DNA of 7,059 nucleotides. It comes from Acidimicrobiales bacterium (GTDB lineage Bacteria; Actinomycetota; Acidimicrobiia; Acidimicrobiales; UBA8190). The position numbers and the translations under genes were made by a program. The notes under the pieces are model-generated. The model was not told the origin of the DNA and searched no databases. It saw only the letters and a program-made list of their open reading frames with translations. Shown in pieces: positions 1-6,524 of the stretch (the first letter of the stretch is position 1; each line of letters begins with the position of its first letter). Location of the stretch: the NCBI GenBank assembly GCA_030042575.1, contig JASHZK010000002.1:1-7059 (forward strand), in the 5' to 3' direction.

Positions 1-93
1 GGCGATCTCGTCGCCCTGCGACGACAGACGAGAGGGTTGGCCGAAGTGGTGACGGAACAGCTCGTAGGTGCCGTCGACGAGATAGACGTCCAT
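1..93 (-). CDS. 5'-3' exonuclease-like protein, N-terminal fragment (cut by left edge)
   Basis: Only the first 31 codons lie in the window, starting at the ATG read leftward from position 93. The visible protein begins MDVYLVDGTYELFRHHFG. The hydrophobic strand followed by VDGTYELFR resembles the start of the 5'-3' exonuclease / flap-endonuclease (PIN-like) domain also found at the N terminus of DNA polymerase I, where the Asp after the first strand (D7 here) is a metal ligand. Stand-alone proteins with a very similar beginning occur in actinobacteria; that comparison is from memory. The gene follows the PIG-L deacetylase on the same strand after 72 nt, and I see no clear Shine-Dalgarno sequence before its ATG, so whether it belongs to the same operon is open. 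The metal-binding residues further along the fold are outside the window, so activity cannot be judged. Confidence 0.72.
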   Translation of the reverse strand, partial: MDVYLVDGTYELFRHHFGQPSRLSSQGDEIA

Positions 94-165
94 GACAAGA
101 GACTCGCGCCATCGGCCCCCCGGTGCAGGATGGTGCTGGTGGTCTGGGGCTCCCCGCTCCTCCCC

Positions 166-975
166 TCAGCCCGGGGGCCCGAAGCGGTCGGTCAGGCTGG
201 GAGCCTCCAGCCACCCGTCGAGCGTGATGTCCCCGAGATCGCCGATGGGAGAAGCGGGGTCCAACCATCGGGGGCGGCCGAGCTTCCAGGTGCCCGAGGT
301 TCGTCCCAACTCGGTGAGCACCTCCACGTAGGGACGGCTCGATCCCCCCGTGCCGAAGCCGAAGACGCGCTCGGGCCCGAGCGATGCATTCATCACGTCG
401 CGGCCGCGCACCAAGCGCCGGTAGTCGTTGCGGGCCAGCTCGCCGGCGTGCGCCTCCAGGGCGGCGAGGATCTCCGTCATCCGCTCTTCTCCGAAGCCGA
501 CGGCCAGCGAAGGGAAGGGAAGTTCCCCCCACAGCCCCCACAGCCACAGTCGCTCGGGCCCGTCCCCCCCGGCTGCCCCGCCCACTTTCAGCGCGGCACG
601 CCCCACCATCTCGTGGCCTCGGTGGCGGTCGTGAGGACTGGGGGCCACCACCAACCGCGGCCGCAACCGCTGCAGCCGGGACGACACCTCGGCCTCCAGG
701 CGGGCCCGGGCCGACGCCACATCGCCGTCGCCGAGTCGATCAGCAAGCGGCTCGTCGAGGATCTCGGAGGCGAAACCCGCCCGCCGGCAGGCCTCGCTGA
801 CCTCGGCTCGCCGGCGCTCGGCGTCGGTGGGCGGGCCCAGGCTGCAGGTGAGGTTCACCACCCGCCATCCGGCGTCTCGCAAGGCCATGAGGGTGGCGGG
901 GGCGCCGATGAGCTCGTCGTCGGCGTGGGGAGCCAGATGCAGCACGGTGGCCCGAGTAGCGCCGTTCGAGCTCAC
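166..975 (-). CDS. PIG-L / LmbE-family zinc-dependent deacetylase
   Basis: A 269-residue protein of the PIG-L (LmbE-like) family, metal-dependent hydrolases that remove an acetyl group from N-acetylglucosamine-type conjugates; MshB and GlcNAc-PI de-N-acetylase are known members. Residues 10-21 read TVLHLAPHADDE, the family's first strand and metal motif, with Ala where most members have Pro (PHPDDE). By analogy with MshB, H17 and D20 would bind zinc and D19 would be the general base. The third ligand would be H121 in the segment SPHDRHRGHE (113-122), the usual second motif. Length and intact motifs argue for an active cytoplasmic enzyme; there is no signal peptide. The GTG start is chosen because it overlaps the hexosaminidase stop as GTGA, has GGAG five bases upstream (981-984), and lies just before the first conserved strand. 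The open frame continues upstream but only as the antisense-like shadow of the neighbour. The substrate is not deducible; coupling to a GH20 enzyme suggests an amino sugar. Confidence 0.9.
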   Translation of the reverse strand: MSSNGATRATVLHLAPHADDELIGAPATLMALRDAGWRVVNLTCSLGPPTDAERRRAEVSEACRRAGFASEILDEPLADRLGDGDVASARARLEAEVSSRLQRLRPRLVVAPSPHDRHRGHEMVGRAALKVGGAAGGDGPERLWLWGLWGELPFPSLAVGFGEERMTEILAALEAHAGELARNDYRRLVRGRDVMNASLGPERVFGFGTGGSSRPYVEVLTELGRTSGTWKLGRPRWLDPASPIGDLGDITLDGWLEAPSLTDRFGPPG

Positions 976-2756
976 CGGCGCTCCGTCGCCTGCCGTTGGC
1001 GCACCTCGGCCACGAGCGGACCGGCCCACTCCTCGTCGGCCGTCCCCTCGACATAGCAGCGGCCCAGGTGCTCCAGCCAGGCACACGACTCGTCGAGGCC
1101 GCCTGGGCGGTTGCGCACGAGCCAACGCTCCCGGTGTGCGGCGATCAGCTCGTCCAGGCGCTCGCTCATCTCCCGGCGGCGGGCGGGCCCCACCGACGAC
1201 AAGGTGCCGTCGCCCTGCAGGCGGGCTCGGGCGTCCGCACAGCACAGCTGGATCAACCGACCCGATACGGCCAGCTCCGGCACCGACAGTCGTCCGTGCG
1301 CCGACGACGGCTGGGCCCCGTCCAGAGCGCCCAGGGCGTCGTTCACGGCCTGCTCGACCGAATCGAGATGGGCGATCGACAGCGGACCGTGGACCGCCTG
1401 GCCCACCGGCAGTTGAGGGAAGTAGAGGTGCACCACCAGCGCCGAGATGTTGGGCAACTGCCGAGGGAGCAGTCGATGCACGTCACCCAACGCCATCACG
1501 GCCGCTCCCAACCGGCCGGCGGCGTCGCCGTAGCAATGCCGGTCGAGCAGCTCGGCCAGGCGGGTGTCGACGTCGCCGTTGGCCTCGAGGCACCACGACC
1601 AGCAGGCGGCGGCGGCCAGGCCCGGGTCGGAGACGGGCGGGTACTGCAGATGGCCGAAGTCCCCCCAGTCGGTCGCCAGCATCCCCCCGGCTCCGCTCGT
1701 GGCCGCGGCTTCAGCGGCGCCTCGGACGTTGGCCAGGGCGTTGGAGGACCGCCCGAGGATCGACAGCCAGCTGGAGGTGCCCGGGCACACCCAGTGGGGG
1801 AGCGACGCCTCGGCCAGGGCCGCGGTGCGGGCGGCAAAGGGGTGATCGGCTTCGTACCCCCACTCGCAGATGGTGACCTCTTCGGGGATCTCCTCGAGCA
1901 GCTCGCCATGGGCGGCGGGCATGTCGCCCCACACGAGCAGCTGGCGCCCCTCGGTCTCGGGCAGGTCGCGGATGCGCCGGAGCCAGCTGGCCCATTCGCC
2001 GCATCGCTCGGCCGGCAGGTCCCACGGCTCGTCCAGCCCCACGTGTAGGCGGTTGCCACCGACGACCTCGCCCAGGGTTCCCACCAGCTCCCGTACCAGG
2101 GCCAGTGATCGGGGATCGGCCGGGTCGAGGGTGGAGGCGGCCGTGGGGATGCCCATGGGACCGTGGCCCACGCCTCGGGTGATGCCGAGCGGAGCGTAGC
2201 GGTCGTGTCGCAGCCATCGCTCCATGTGACCGAGGCTGTTCTGGTTGGCCACCAGCTCGACATGTCGTTCGGCGCAGTAGGCACGCAATGTGCGCACGTC
2301 CGATGCCGACAAGGGGTCGGATCCCTCCCACACCACCTCGTGCCCGGGGTAGGCGAAGGTGTGCTCGGTGTAGAGCTGGAGCTGGTTCAGCTTCCAAGAG
2401 GCCAGTCGGTCGACCAGATCGAGCAGTGTCGCCAGAGTCGGGACCTTGGTGCGCGACACGTCGAGCATCACGCCGCGGGTGGCCAGGTCGGGCCAGTCCT
2501 CCACCTCGCCCACGGGCCAGGTGCCGTCACCGGCCCCGGTCCGCAACTGGGCCAAGGTGGTGTCGGCGTAGAAGCGCCCGGCGTCGTCGGCCGCCGACAC
2601 CACCACGTCCCCGCCGGGCTCGATGCGCACGCGGTACCCCTGGGCCGGCAGCGACCTGTCGTCGCCATAAGTGACCCGGCCGCTCCCGGTCACCCGGGCG
2701 CGTCCCTCGAGACGCAGCCGGCGCGGTCGGGGCAGCAGCGCCGGCTCGGAGTTCAC
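972..2756 (-). CDS. Glycoside hydrolase family 20 beta-N-acetylhexosaminidase
   Basis: A 594-residue enzyme expected to remove terminal beta-linked N-acetylglucosamine or N-acetylgalactosamine from glycosides. Residues about 5-72 form a GH20b-like alpha/beta domain. The TIM-barrel catalytic domain starts near residue 93 with TRGVMLDVSR, whose R94 matches the substrate-binding Arg of the family. The strand NQLQLYTEHTF follows (124-134). HVGLDEPW (238-245) carries the Asp-Glu pair D242-E243, which in GH20 stabilises the acetamido group and acts as general acid. Barrel strands LLVWGD (273-278) and ATDWGDFGH (361-369) are also recognisable. The last 200 or so residues are probably a helical C-terminal domain. 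The LQLYTE strand recalls the GcnA-like branch rather than the classical LHLHLSDD type. No signal peptide or lipobox is visible, so the enzyme is probably cytoplasmic. The GTG start lies 19 nt after the acyl-CoA dehydrogenase stop, with a weak GGTGG upstream, just before the GH20b strand; no closer alternative is evident. Confidence 0.9.
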   Translation of the reverse strand: MNSEPALLPRPRRLRLEGRARVTGSGRVTYGDDRSLPAQGYRVRIEPGGDVVVSAADDAGRFYADTTLAQLRTGAGDGTWPVGEVEDWPDLATRGVMLDVSRTKVPTLATLLDLVDRLASWKLNQLQLYTEHTFAYPGHEVVWEGSDPLSASDVRTLRAYCAERHVELVANQNSLGHMERWLRHDRYAPLGITRGVGHGPMGIPTAASTLDPADPRSLALVRELVGTLGEVVGGNRLHVGLDEPWDLPAERCGEWASWLRRIRDLPETEGRQLLVWGDMPAAHGELLEEIPEEVTICEWGYEADHPFAARTAALAEASLPHWVCPGTSSWLSILGRSSNALANVRGAAEAAATSGAGGMLATDWGDFGHLQYPPVSDPGLAAAACWSWCLEANGDVDTRLAELLDRHCYGDAAGRLGAAVMALGDVHRLLPRQLPNISALVVHLYFPQLPVGQAVHGPLSIAHLDSVEQAVNDALGALDGAQPSSAHGRLSVPELAVSGRLIQLCCADARARLQGDGTLSSVGPARRREMSERLDELIAAHRERWLVRNRPGGLDESCAWLEHLGRCYVEGTADEEWAGPLVAEVRQRQATERR

Positions 2757-2775
2757 CTCACCGCCACCGGTCGCC

Positions 2776-3972
2776 TCAGCGCCGGGGCATCTTGATGGCG
2801 CGGTCGGCGATGATGTTCTTCTGCACCTCGGTGGTGCCCGCCCCGATCGAGGTGAAGCGCTGGAAGACGTAGTTGTGGGTCCAGTGCCCCTTGTCCACTG
2901 CGTCGGGCCCACCTTTGGCCAGCGCGCCCAGAGGCCCGAGCATGTCCACCCCGAGCTCGGCGATGGTCTGCGACAGATAGCTCCACTGCAGCTTGGCCAG
3001 CGGCACCTCGGGCCAGTTGGGCTGGCCCTTCAAGATCTTCGACAGTGCCCGGGCGTTGAGCAGGCGGGTGAGTTCGAGCTGCGTCCACACCCGGGCGACC
3101 CGCTCCCGGATGCCGGGGTCCTCCAGGGCGACCGGATTGTGCTCCCGGACCGTTGCGATCAGGTTGTCGAGCTCGATGCGCATCGACACCGACATTCCGG
3201 CCGTGCCCACCCGCTCGTGGCCGAGTGTGCCCATGGCCACCTGCCAGCCCTGGTTCTCGGCGCCCAGGCGGTATTCGACCGGTACCCGGGCTCCGTCGAA
3301 GGTCACCTCGCAGAAGAGCTCCCCGCCGGTGATGTCGCGGATCACCTGCACGTCGATGCCGTCAACGGTCATGTCCACGATCAGGGCGCTGATGCCCTCG
3401 TGCTTGGCCCCGCGCTCCAAGGAGGTGGGGTCGGTGCGGACGAGGAACAGCCCCCAGCGGGCCAGATGGGCGCTCGAGATCCAGATCTTGCGTCCGGTGA
3501 CGACGTACTCGTCGCCGTCGCCCACGGCCATGGTGCGCAGGTTGCCCAGGTCCGATCCGGCTTCGGGCTCGGTGAAACCCTGGCACCAGTGTTCGCCGGC
3601 GTCGAGGATGCCGGGCAGCCAACGCTGCTGCTGTTGCTCGGTGCCCCAGCGCAGGATCATGGGGCCGATCTGCCAGATCCCGTTGGCGTTGTAGATGCCC
3701 GGCGTCTTGGCCTTGGCCATCTCCTCGGCGTAGATGGCGTTCTGGGAGACGGTGGCTTCTCGCCCGCCCCAGGACTTCGGCCAGTTGATGGCCGCCCACC
3801 GTCCTTGATGTAGGCGCCGCTGCCAGGCCTGACGCCGGGCCATGGTGCGACGGTCGGGGTCGGTCTCGTCACCGATCTCGCCGGTGGCGGCGAAATCGGG
3901 AAGGTTCTCGGCCAGCCAGGAGCGCAGCTCGTGGCGGAAGGCCTCGTCCTCTTCGGTCAGGGCGAAGTCCAC
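2776..3972 (-). CDS. Acyl-CoA dehydrogenase (FadE-like)
   Basis: A 398-residue flavoprotein of the acyl-CoA dehydrogenase family, which introduces the alpha-beta double bond into an acyl-CoA using FAD and passes electrons to ETF. The N-terminal helical domain begins with FALTEEDEAFRHELRSWL. The middle beta domain has the signature CQGFTEPEAGSDLGNLRT (130-147) and TGRKIWISSAHLARWG (159-174), which contact FAD and substrate. The C-terminal helical domain ends with IGAGTTEVQKNIIADR (376-391). At the position of the medium-chain enzyme's catalytic Glu (in its YEGT motif) there is Ala (A378). E253 in GHERVG falls where long-chain and isovaleryl-CoA dehydrogenases carry their base, so activity is plausible. 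The GTG start has GAGGT seven bases upstream and overlaps the preceding dehydrogenase by 16 nt, implying translational coupling. Substrate is unknown; a beta-oxidation enzyme among sugar genes is unexpected. Confidence 0.93.
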   Translation of the reverse strand: MDFALTEEDEAFRHELRSWLAENLPDFAATGEIGDETDPDRRTMARRQAWQRRLHQGRWAAINWPKSWGGREATVSQNAIYAEEMAKAKTPGIYNANGIWQIGPMILRWGTEQQQQRWLPGILDAGEHWCQGFTEPEAGSDLGNLRTMAVGDGDEYVVTGRKIWISSAHLARWGLFLVRTDPTSLERGAKHEGISALIVDMTVDGIDVQVIRDITGGELFCEVTFDGARVPVEYRLGAENQGWQVAMGTLGHERVGTAGMSVSMRIELDNLIATVREHNPVALEDPGIRERVARVWTQLELTRLLNARALSKILKGQPNWPEVPLAKLQWSYLSQTIAELGVDMLGPLGALAKGGPDAVDKGHWTHNYVFQRFTSIGAGTTEVQKNIIADRAIKMPRR

Positions 3973-4949
3973 GGCAGGACCTCGGGGTTGACGATGTTCC
4001 GGGGGGTGGCCCCGGCGAGCAGGCGGCACAGGTCGTCGGCGATGACCCGGGTGTGGTTGGCCTCGGTGTCGTAGGTGGCCCCCCCGATGTGGGGGGTGAG
4101 CACCACGTTGTCGAAGGTGGTGAGCGGGTGTTTCGGATCGAGGAACTCCCCTTCGAAGTGGTCCAGGCCGGCGGCCACCACCTTCCCCGATGCCAGGGCG
4201 GACACGAGGGCGTCGGTGTCGTGGAGCTTGGCCCTGGCCGTGTTCAGGAACACCACCCCGTCCTTCATGGCCGCGAACTGGGCGGGACCGATCATCCCGG
4301 CCGTCTCCTCGGTGACCGGGGCGTGCAGGGACACCACGTCGGAACGGGCCAGCAGCTGCTCCAGGGAGTGGGTGGCGTCTTCGGCGTAGGGGTCGTAGGC
4401 GATCACCTCCATGCCCAGTCCCTGCAGGCGCCAGCGCAGGGCGCGGCCCACTGCGCCCAGGCCGACCAGCCCGGCGGTGCGCCCCGCCACCTGCCAGGCC
4501 CGGAAGCGCTGGTAGGGGATGGTCCCCTTCTTGTAGATCTCACCGGCCCGCACGTCGCCGTCGGCCGGGACCAGCCCCCGGGTGGCGGCCAGCAGCAGGG
4601 CCACCGCCAGCTCGGCCACGGCGTCGGCATTGCGGGCCGGGGCCCGCAGCACGGGGATGCCGGCGGCGGTGGCGGCCGGGACGTCGACGTTGTTGGGGTC
4701 GCCCCGGCAGCTGGCCACGGCCACCAGGGGCTGGTCGAACACCGGCCCGGCGCAGCGGTCGGCTTCGACCACCAGGATGGTCGCGCCCTCCTCGGCGACC
4801 CGGGCGGCGAGCTGGTCGGCGTCGTAGATCCGCAGGGGGTCGTGGTCGATCCAGGGGTCGACGGTCAATTCGGCTAATTGGCTGAGCGTCTCCAGTCCCG
4901 GCCCGCGCACGGGGGCGGTGACCAGTGCCCGGCGCCGTGCCTGGGGCAA
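3957..4949 (-). CDS. D-isomer-specific 2-hydroxyacid dehydrogenase (SerA-like)
   Basis: A 330-residue NAD-dependent oxidoreductase (341 if started at the ATG read from 4982), interconverting a D-2-hydroxyacid and a 2-oxoacid. The Rossmann motif GLGAVG is at residues 163-168, and the second strand ends VIAYDPY with D186, which favours NAD over NADP. RNADAVAE (106-113) is the usual conserved segment before the nucleotide domain. The catalytic Arg (R239 in NTARAKL), Glu (E268 in DHFEGEF) and His (H287 in LTPHIGG) are all present. There is no ACT or C-terminal regulatory domain, so it is shorter than many phosphoglycerate dehydrogenases. Start choice: AGGAGG stands exactly six bases before the TTG at 4949-4947, while the ATG 33 bases upstream has no ribosome site and may lie inside the promoter. 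It is the first gene of the leftward operon and diverges from a sugar kinase, so a sugar-acid or hydroxyacid intermediate is a likely but unproven substrate. Confidence 0.92.
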   Translation of the reverse strand: MPQARRRALVTAPVRGPGLETLSQLAELTVDPWIDHDPLRIYDADQLAARVAEEGATILVVEADRCAGPVFDQPLVAVASCRGDPNNVDVPAATAAGIPVLRAPARNADAVAELAVALLLAATRGLVPADGDVRAGEIYKKGTIPYQRFRAWQVAGRTAGLVGLGAVGRALRWRLQGLGMEVIAYDPYAEDATHSLEQLLARSDVVSLHAPVTEETAGMIGPAQFAAMKDGVVFLNTARAKLHDTDALVSALASGKVVAAGLDHFEGEFLDPKHPLTTFDNVVLTPHIGGATYDTEANHTRVIADDLCRLLAGATPRNIVNPEVLPWTSP

Positions 4950-4954
4950 ATCGA

Positions 4955-4962
4955 CCCTCCTC
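4955..4962 (-). promoter_or_regulatory. Strong Shine-Dalgarno site deciding the TTG start of the hydroxyacid dehydrogenase
   Basis: Read on the minus strand this is GAGGAGGG, a near-perfect match to the anti-Shine-Dalgarno sequence. The AGGAGG core is six bases from the in-frame TTG at 4949-4947, which is optimal spacing. If the upstream ATG (4982-4980) were used, the same bases would encode Arg-Arg and the site would have no role. I therefore prefer TTG. Confidence 0.65.
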
Positions 4963-4979
4963 GGATTGGTGCGGTCGTT

Positions 4980-4986
4980 CATAATG
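4980..4986. promoter_or_regulatory. Putative overlapping divergent -10 boxes
   Basis: The plus strand reads CATAAT at 4980-4985, five of six bases of the bacterial -10 consensus. The minus strand reads CATTAT at 4986-4981, four of six. It is an AT-rich island in the gap between two divergent units, where promoters must lie. A plus-strand start about 7 nt downstream would fall within a few bases of the kinase ATG at 4995, implying a leaderless or nearly leaderless transcript. A minus-strand start near 4974 would leave a leader of about 25 nt carrying the AGGAGG of the dehydrogenase. No convincing -35 hexamer was found for either direction, so the call is tentative. Confidence 0.35.
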
Positions 4987-4994
4987 GCCCAAGG

Positions 4995-6428
4995 ATGACG
5001 GGCGTGTCAGGTTCGGTGACGGTGGGGATCGACATCGGCACCACGGCCACCAAGGCCGTGGCCGCCGACGAGGACGGCCGGGTGGTCGCCCGTTCGCGGG
5101 TGGCCCATCGGCTCAGGTCCCCCCAGCCCGACCAACTCGAGCACGACGCCGGCCGGGCCTGGCGCCAGGGCCCTCTGAAGGCCCTGGCCGAGCTGGCCGC
5201 CGTGGTCCCCGAACCGGCCGCGCTGTGTGTGGCCAGCATGGTGCCTTCGCTCACCGCGGTCGACGGGCGGGGAAGGCCGGTCGGGCCGGGACTGCTCTAC
5301 GGCGATGCCCGGGGCCGAGGCCCCGAGCCCGTGGGGCCGGCCTCGGGCCGGGCCGACGTGTCCAGCGTGATGCCCGACGCCGTCGGTTTTCTGCGCTGGG
5401 CCGTCCACGAGCAGCCGGGAGCGGCCGGGTACTGGCCGGCCCAGGCCGTGGCCAACTACGCCCTGGCCGGGGTGCCCGCCATCGACACGGCCATGACCAT
5501 GTCGCTCGGTGACCTTCGAAAGGGCGCCGACTGGAACAGCGAGATGCTCGAAGACGTCGGCGTCGACGTCTCCCAGCTTCCGGTGGTGGTACCCATGGGC
5601 GAGCGAGCGGGCACCGTGCGGGGCATGGCCGCCGCCCTGGCCCCGGGGACGGTGGACGCCTTCTGCGACCAGATCGTGTCCGGGGCCGAGCAGGCCGGCG
5701 ACGTGCTCGTGATCTTCGGGGCGACCCTGGTGGTGTGGGCCGTGGTCGACGAGTGGATCGAGGCGCCCGGGCTGTGGACGGTGCCCCATCTGGTGCCGGG
5801 CAAGACGATGGTCGGCGGCCCCAGCAATGCCGGAGCGCTCTTCGTCGACTGGGCCCGTTCGCTGCTGCGCGGCGCTGCTCGTCGTAGCGCCTTGCCGCCG
5901 CGCCGTTCGCTGGCAGCCGGGGACGAGGGGGCCGAAGAGCCGGGGCCGGCCGAGCGTGGCGGCGAACCCGCCCGGGTGCCGCTGTGGCTCCCCTACATAC
6001 GCGGCGAGCGCGCCCCGTACCACGACCCCACCTTGCGCGCCGCGCTCTACGACCTCGACATGACGCACGACGCCGCCGCCGTCGAGCGTGCCGCCTACGA
6101 GGCGAGCGGCTTCGTGGTCCGGGCCATGCTCGACCACGCCGGCGTCGCCCCCCGACGCATCGTGGCCAGCGGGGGAGGGACGCGGGTGACGCAGTGGATG
6201 CAGGCTGTGGCCGACGCAGTCGGGATCCCGGTCGACGTGGTGGCGGTGCACGAAGGAGCAGCTCTGGGCGCGGCGTTCATGGCCCGCATGGCGGCGGGAC
6301 TGGAGACCCAGCTCGATGGGGCGGGACGGTGGGCCTCGGTCGGCCGCCGGGTCGAGCCCGACCCGCGTTGGCAGGCCGCCGCCGACGCGCGCTATCGACG
6401 CTACCGGGCCCTGTGCCCGGCGCTCTGA
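4995..6428 (+). CDS. FGGY-family carbohydrate kinase
   Basis: A 477-residue ATP-dependent sugar kinase with the two ribonuclease-H-like domains of the FGGY family (xylulokinase, glycerol kinase, LsrK and relatives). The N-terminal phosphate loop is TVGIDIGTTATKAVAADEDG (9-28). LLYGDARG (100-107) is the family's substrate-side motif. D225 in FCDQIVSG aligns with the catalytic base, and the following turn is FGAT instead of the usual GTS. WLPYIRGERAPY (331-342) and ASGGGTRVTQWMQ (391-403), with HEGAALGAA (419-427), form the C-terminal nucleotide-binding half. Residues about 293-328 are a low-complexity Arg/Pro/Glu/Gly insert just before the WLPY strand. The start is uncertain. ATG 4995 has no Shine-Dalgarno but fits a leaderless transcript, whereas the in-frame GTG at 5004 has AAGGA eight bases upstream. 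Both lie just before the first strand. The phosphorylated sugar cannot be named; the gene diverges from a hydroxyacid dehydrogenase. Confidence 0.92.
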   Translation: MTGVSGSVTVGIDIGTTATKAVAADEDGRVVARSRVAHRLRSPQPDQLEHDAGRAWRQGPLKALAELAAVVPEPAALCVASMVPSLTAVDGRGRPVGPGLLYGDARGRGPEPVGPASGRADVSSVMPDAVGFLRWAVHEQPGAAGYWPAQAVANYALAGVPAIDTAMTMSLGDLRKGADWNSEMLEDVGVDVSQLPVVVPMGERAGTVRGMAAALAPGTVDAFCDQIVSGAEQAGDVLVIFGATLVVWAVVDEWIEAPGLWTVPHLVPGKTMVGGPSNAGALFVDWARSLLRGAARRSALPPRRSLAAGDEGAEEPGPAERGGEPARVPLWLPYIRGERAPYHDPTLRAALYDLDMTHDAAAVERAAYEASGFVVRAMLDHAGVAPRRIVASGGGTRVTQWMQAVADAVGIPVDVVAVHEGAALGAAFMARMAAGLETQLDGAGRWASVGRRVEPDPRWQAAADARYRRYRALCPAL

Positions 6429-6512
6429 CACGGCACAGGGCGTAAAGCCCCTTCGCTCCACGCGCCGAGTCCCGCTTCGGTCGGCGTCCTCACCTCTGCC
6501 ATGCTTGGGGCC

Positions 6513-6517
6513 GGAGG
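6513..6517 (+). promoter_or_regulatory. Shine-Dalgarno site deciding the start of the CMD-like gene
   Basis: GGAGG lies seven bases before the ATG at 6525. The in-frame ATG at 6501, eight codons upstream, has no such site and would place GGAGG inside the coding region. The start at 6525 is therefore preferred. Confidence 0.7.
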
Positions 6518-6524
6518 TGCAGAG

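Noticed and set aside
37..1056. Long plus-strand frame opposite the PIG-L gene, and similar plus-strand frames through 1-4900
   Set aside because: The translations show no recognisable motifs, while the minus-strand proteins carry full sets of catalytic residues.
4080..4096. Perfect 6-base inverted repeat CCCCCC-gatgt-GGGGGG
   Set aside because: It lies inside the dehydrogenase and is explained by the codons of the conserved TPHIGG motif, so it is most likely coincidental.
5306..5360. Dense GGGGCC/GGCCCC inverted repeats in the kinase
   Set aside because: They fall in coding sequence rich in Gly, Pro and Arg codons and follow from base composition; there is no array or spacer pattern.
6437..6452. 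Small hairpin GGGC-gtaaa-GCCC just after the kinase stop, as a possible terminator
   Set aside because: The stem is only four pairs and no T-run follows, so it does not meet the criteria for an intrinsic terminator.
6476..6505. Weak promoter-like pair TTCGGT / CATGCT before the CMD-like gene
   Set aside because: Two of six and three of six consensus matches are no better than chance.
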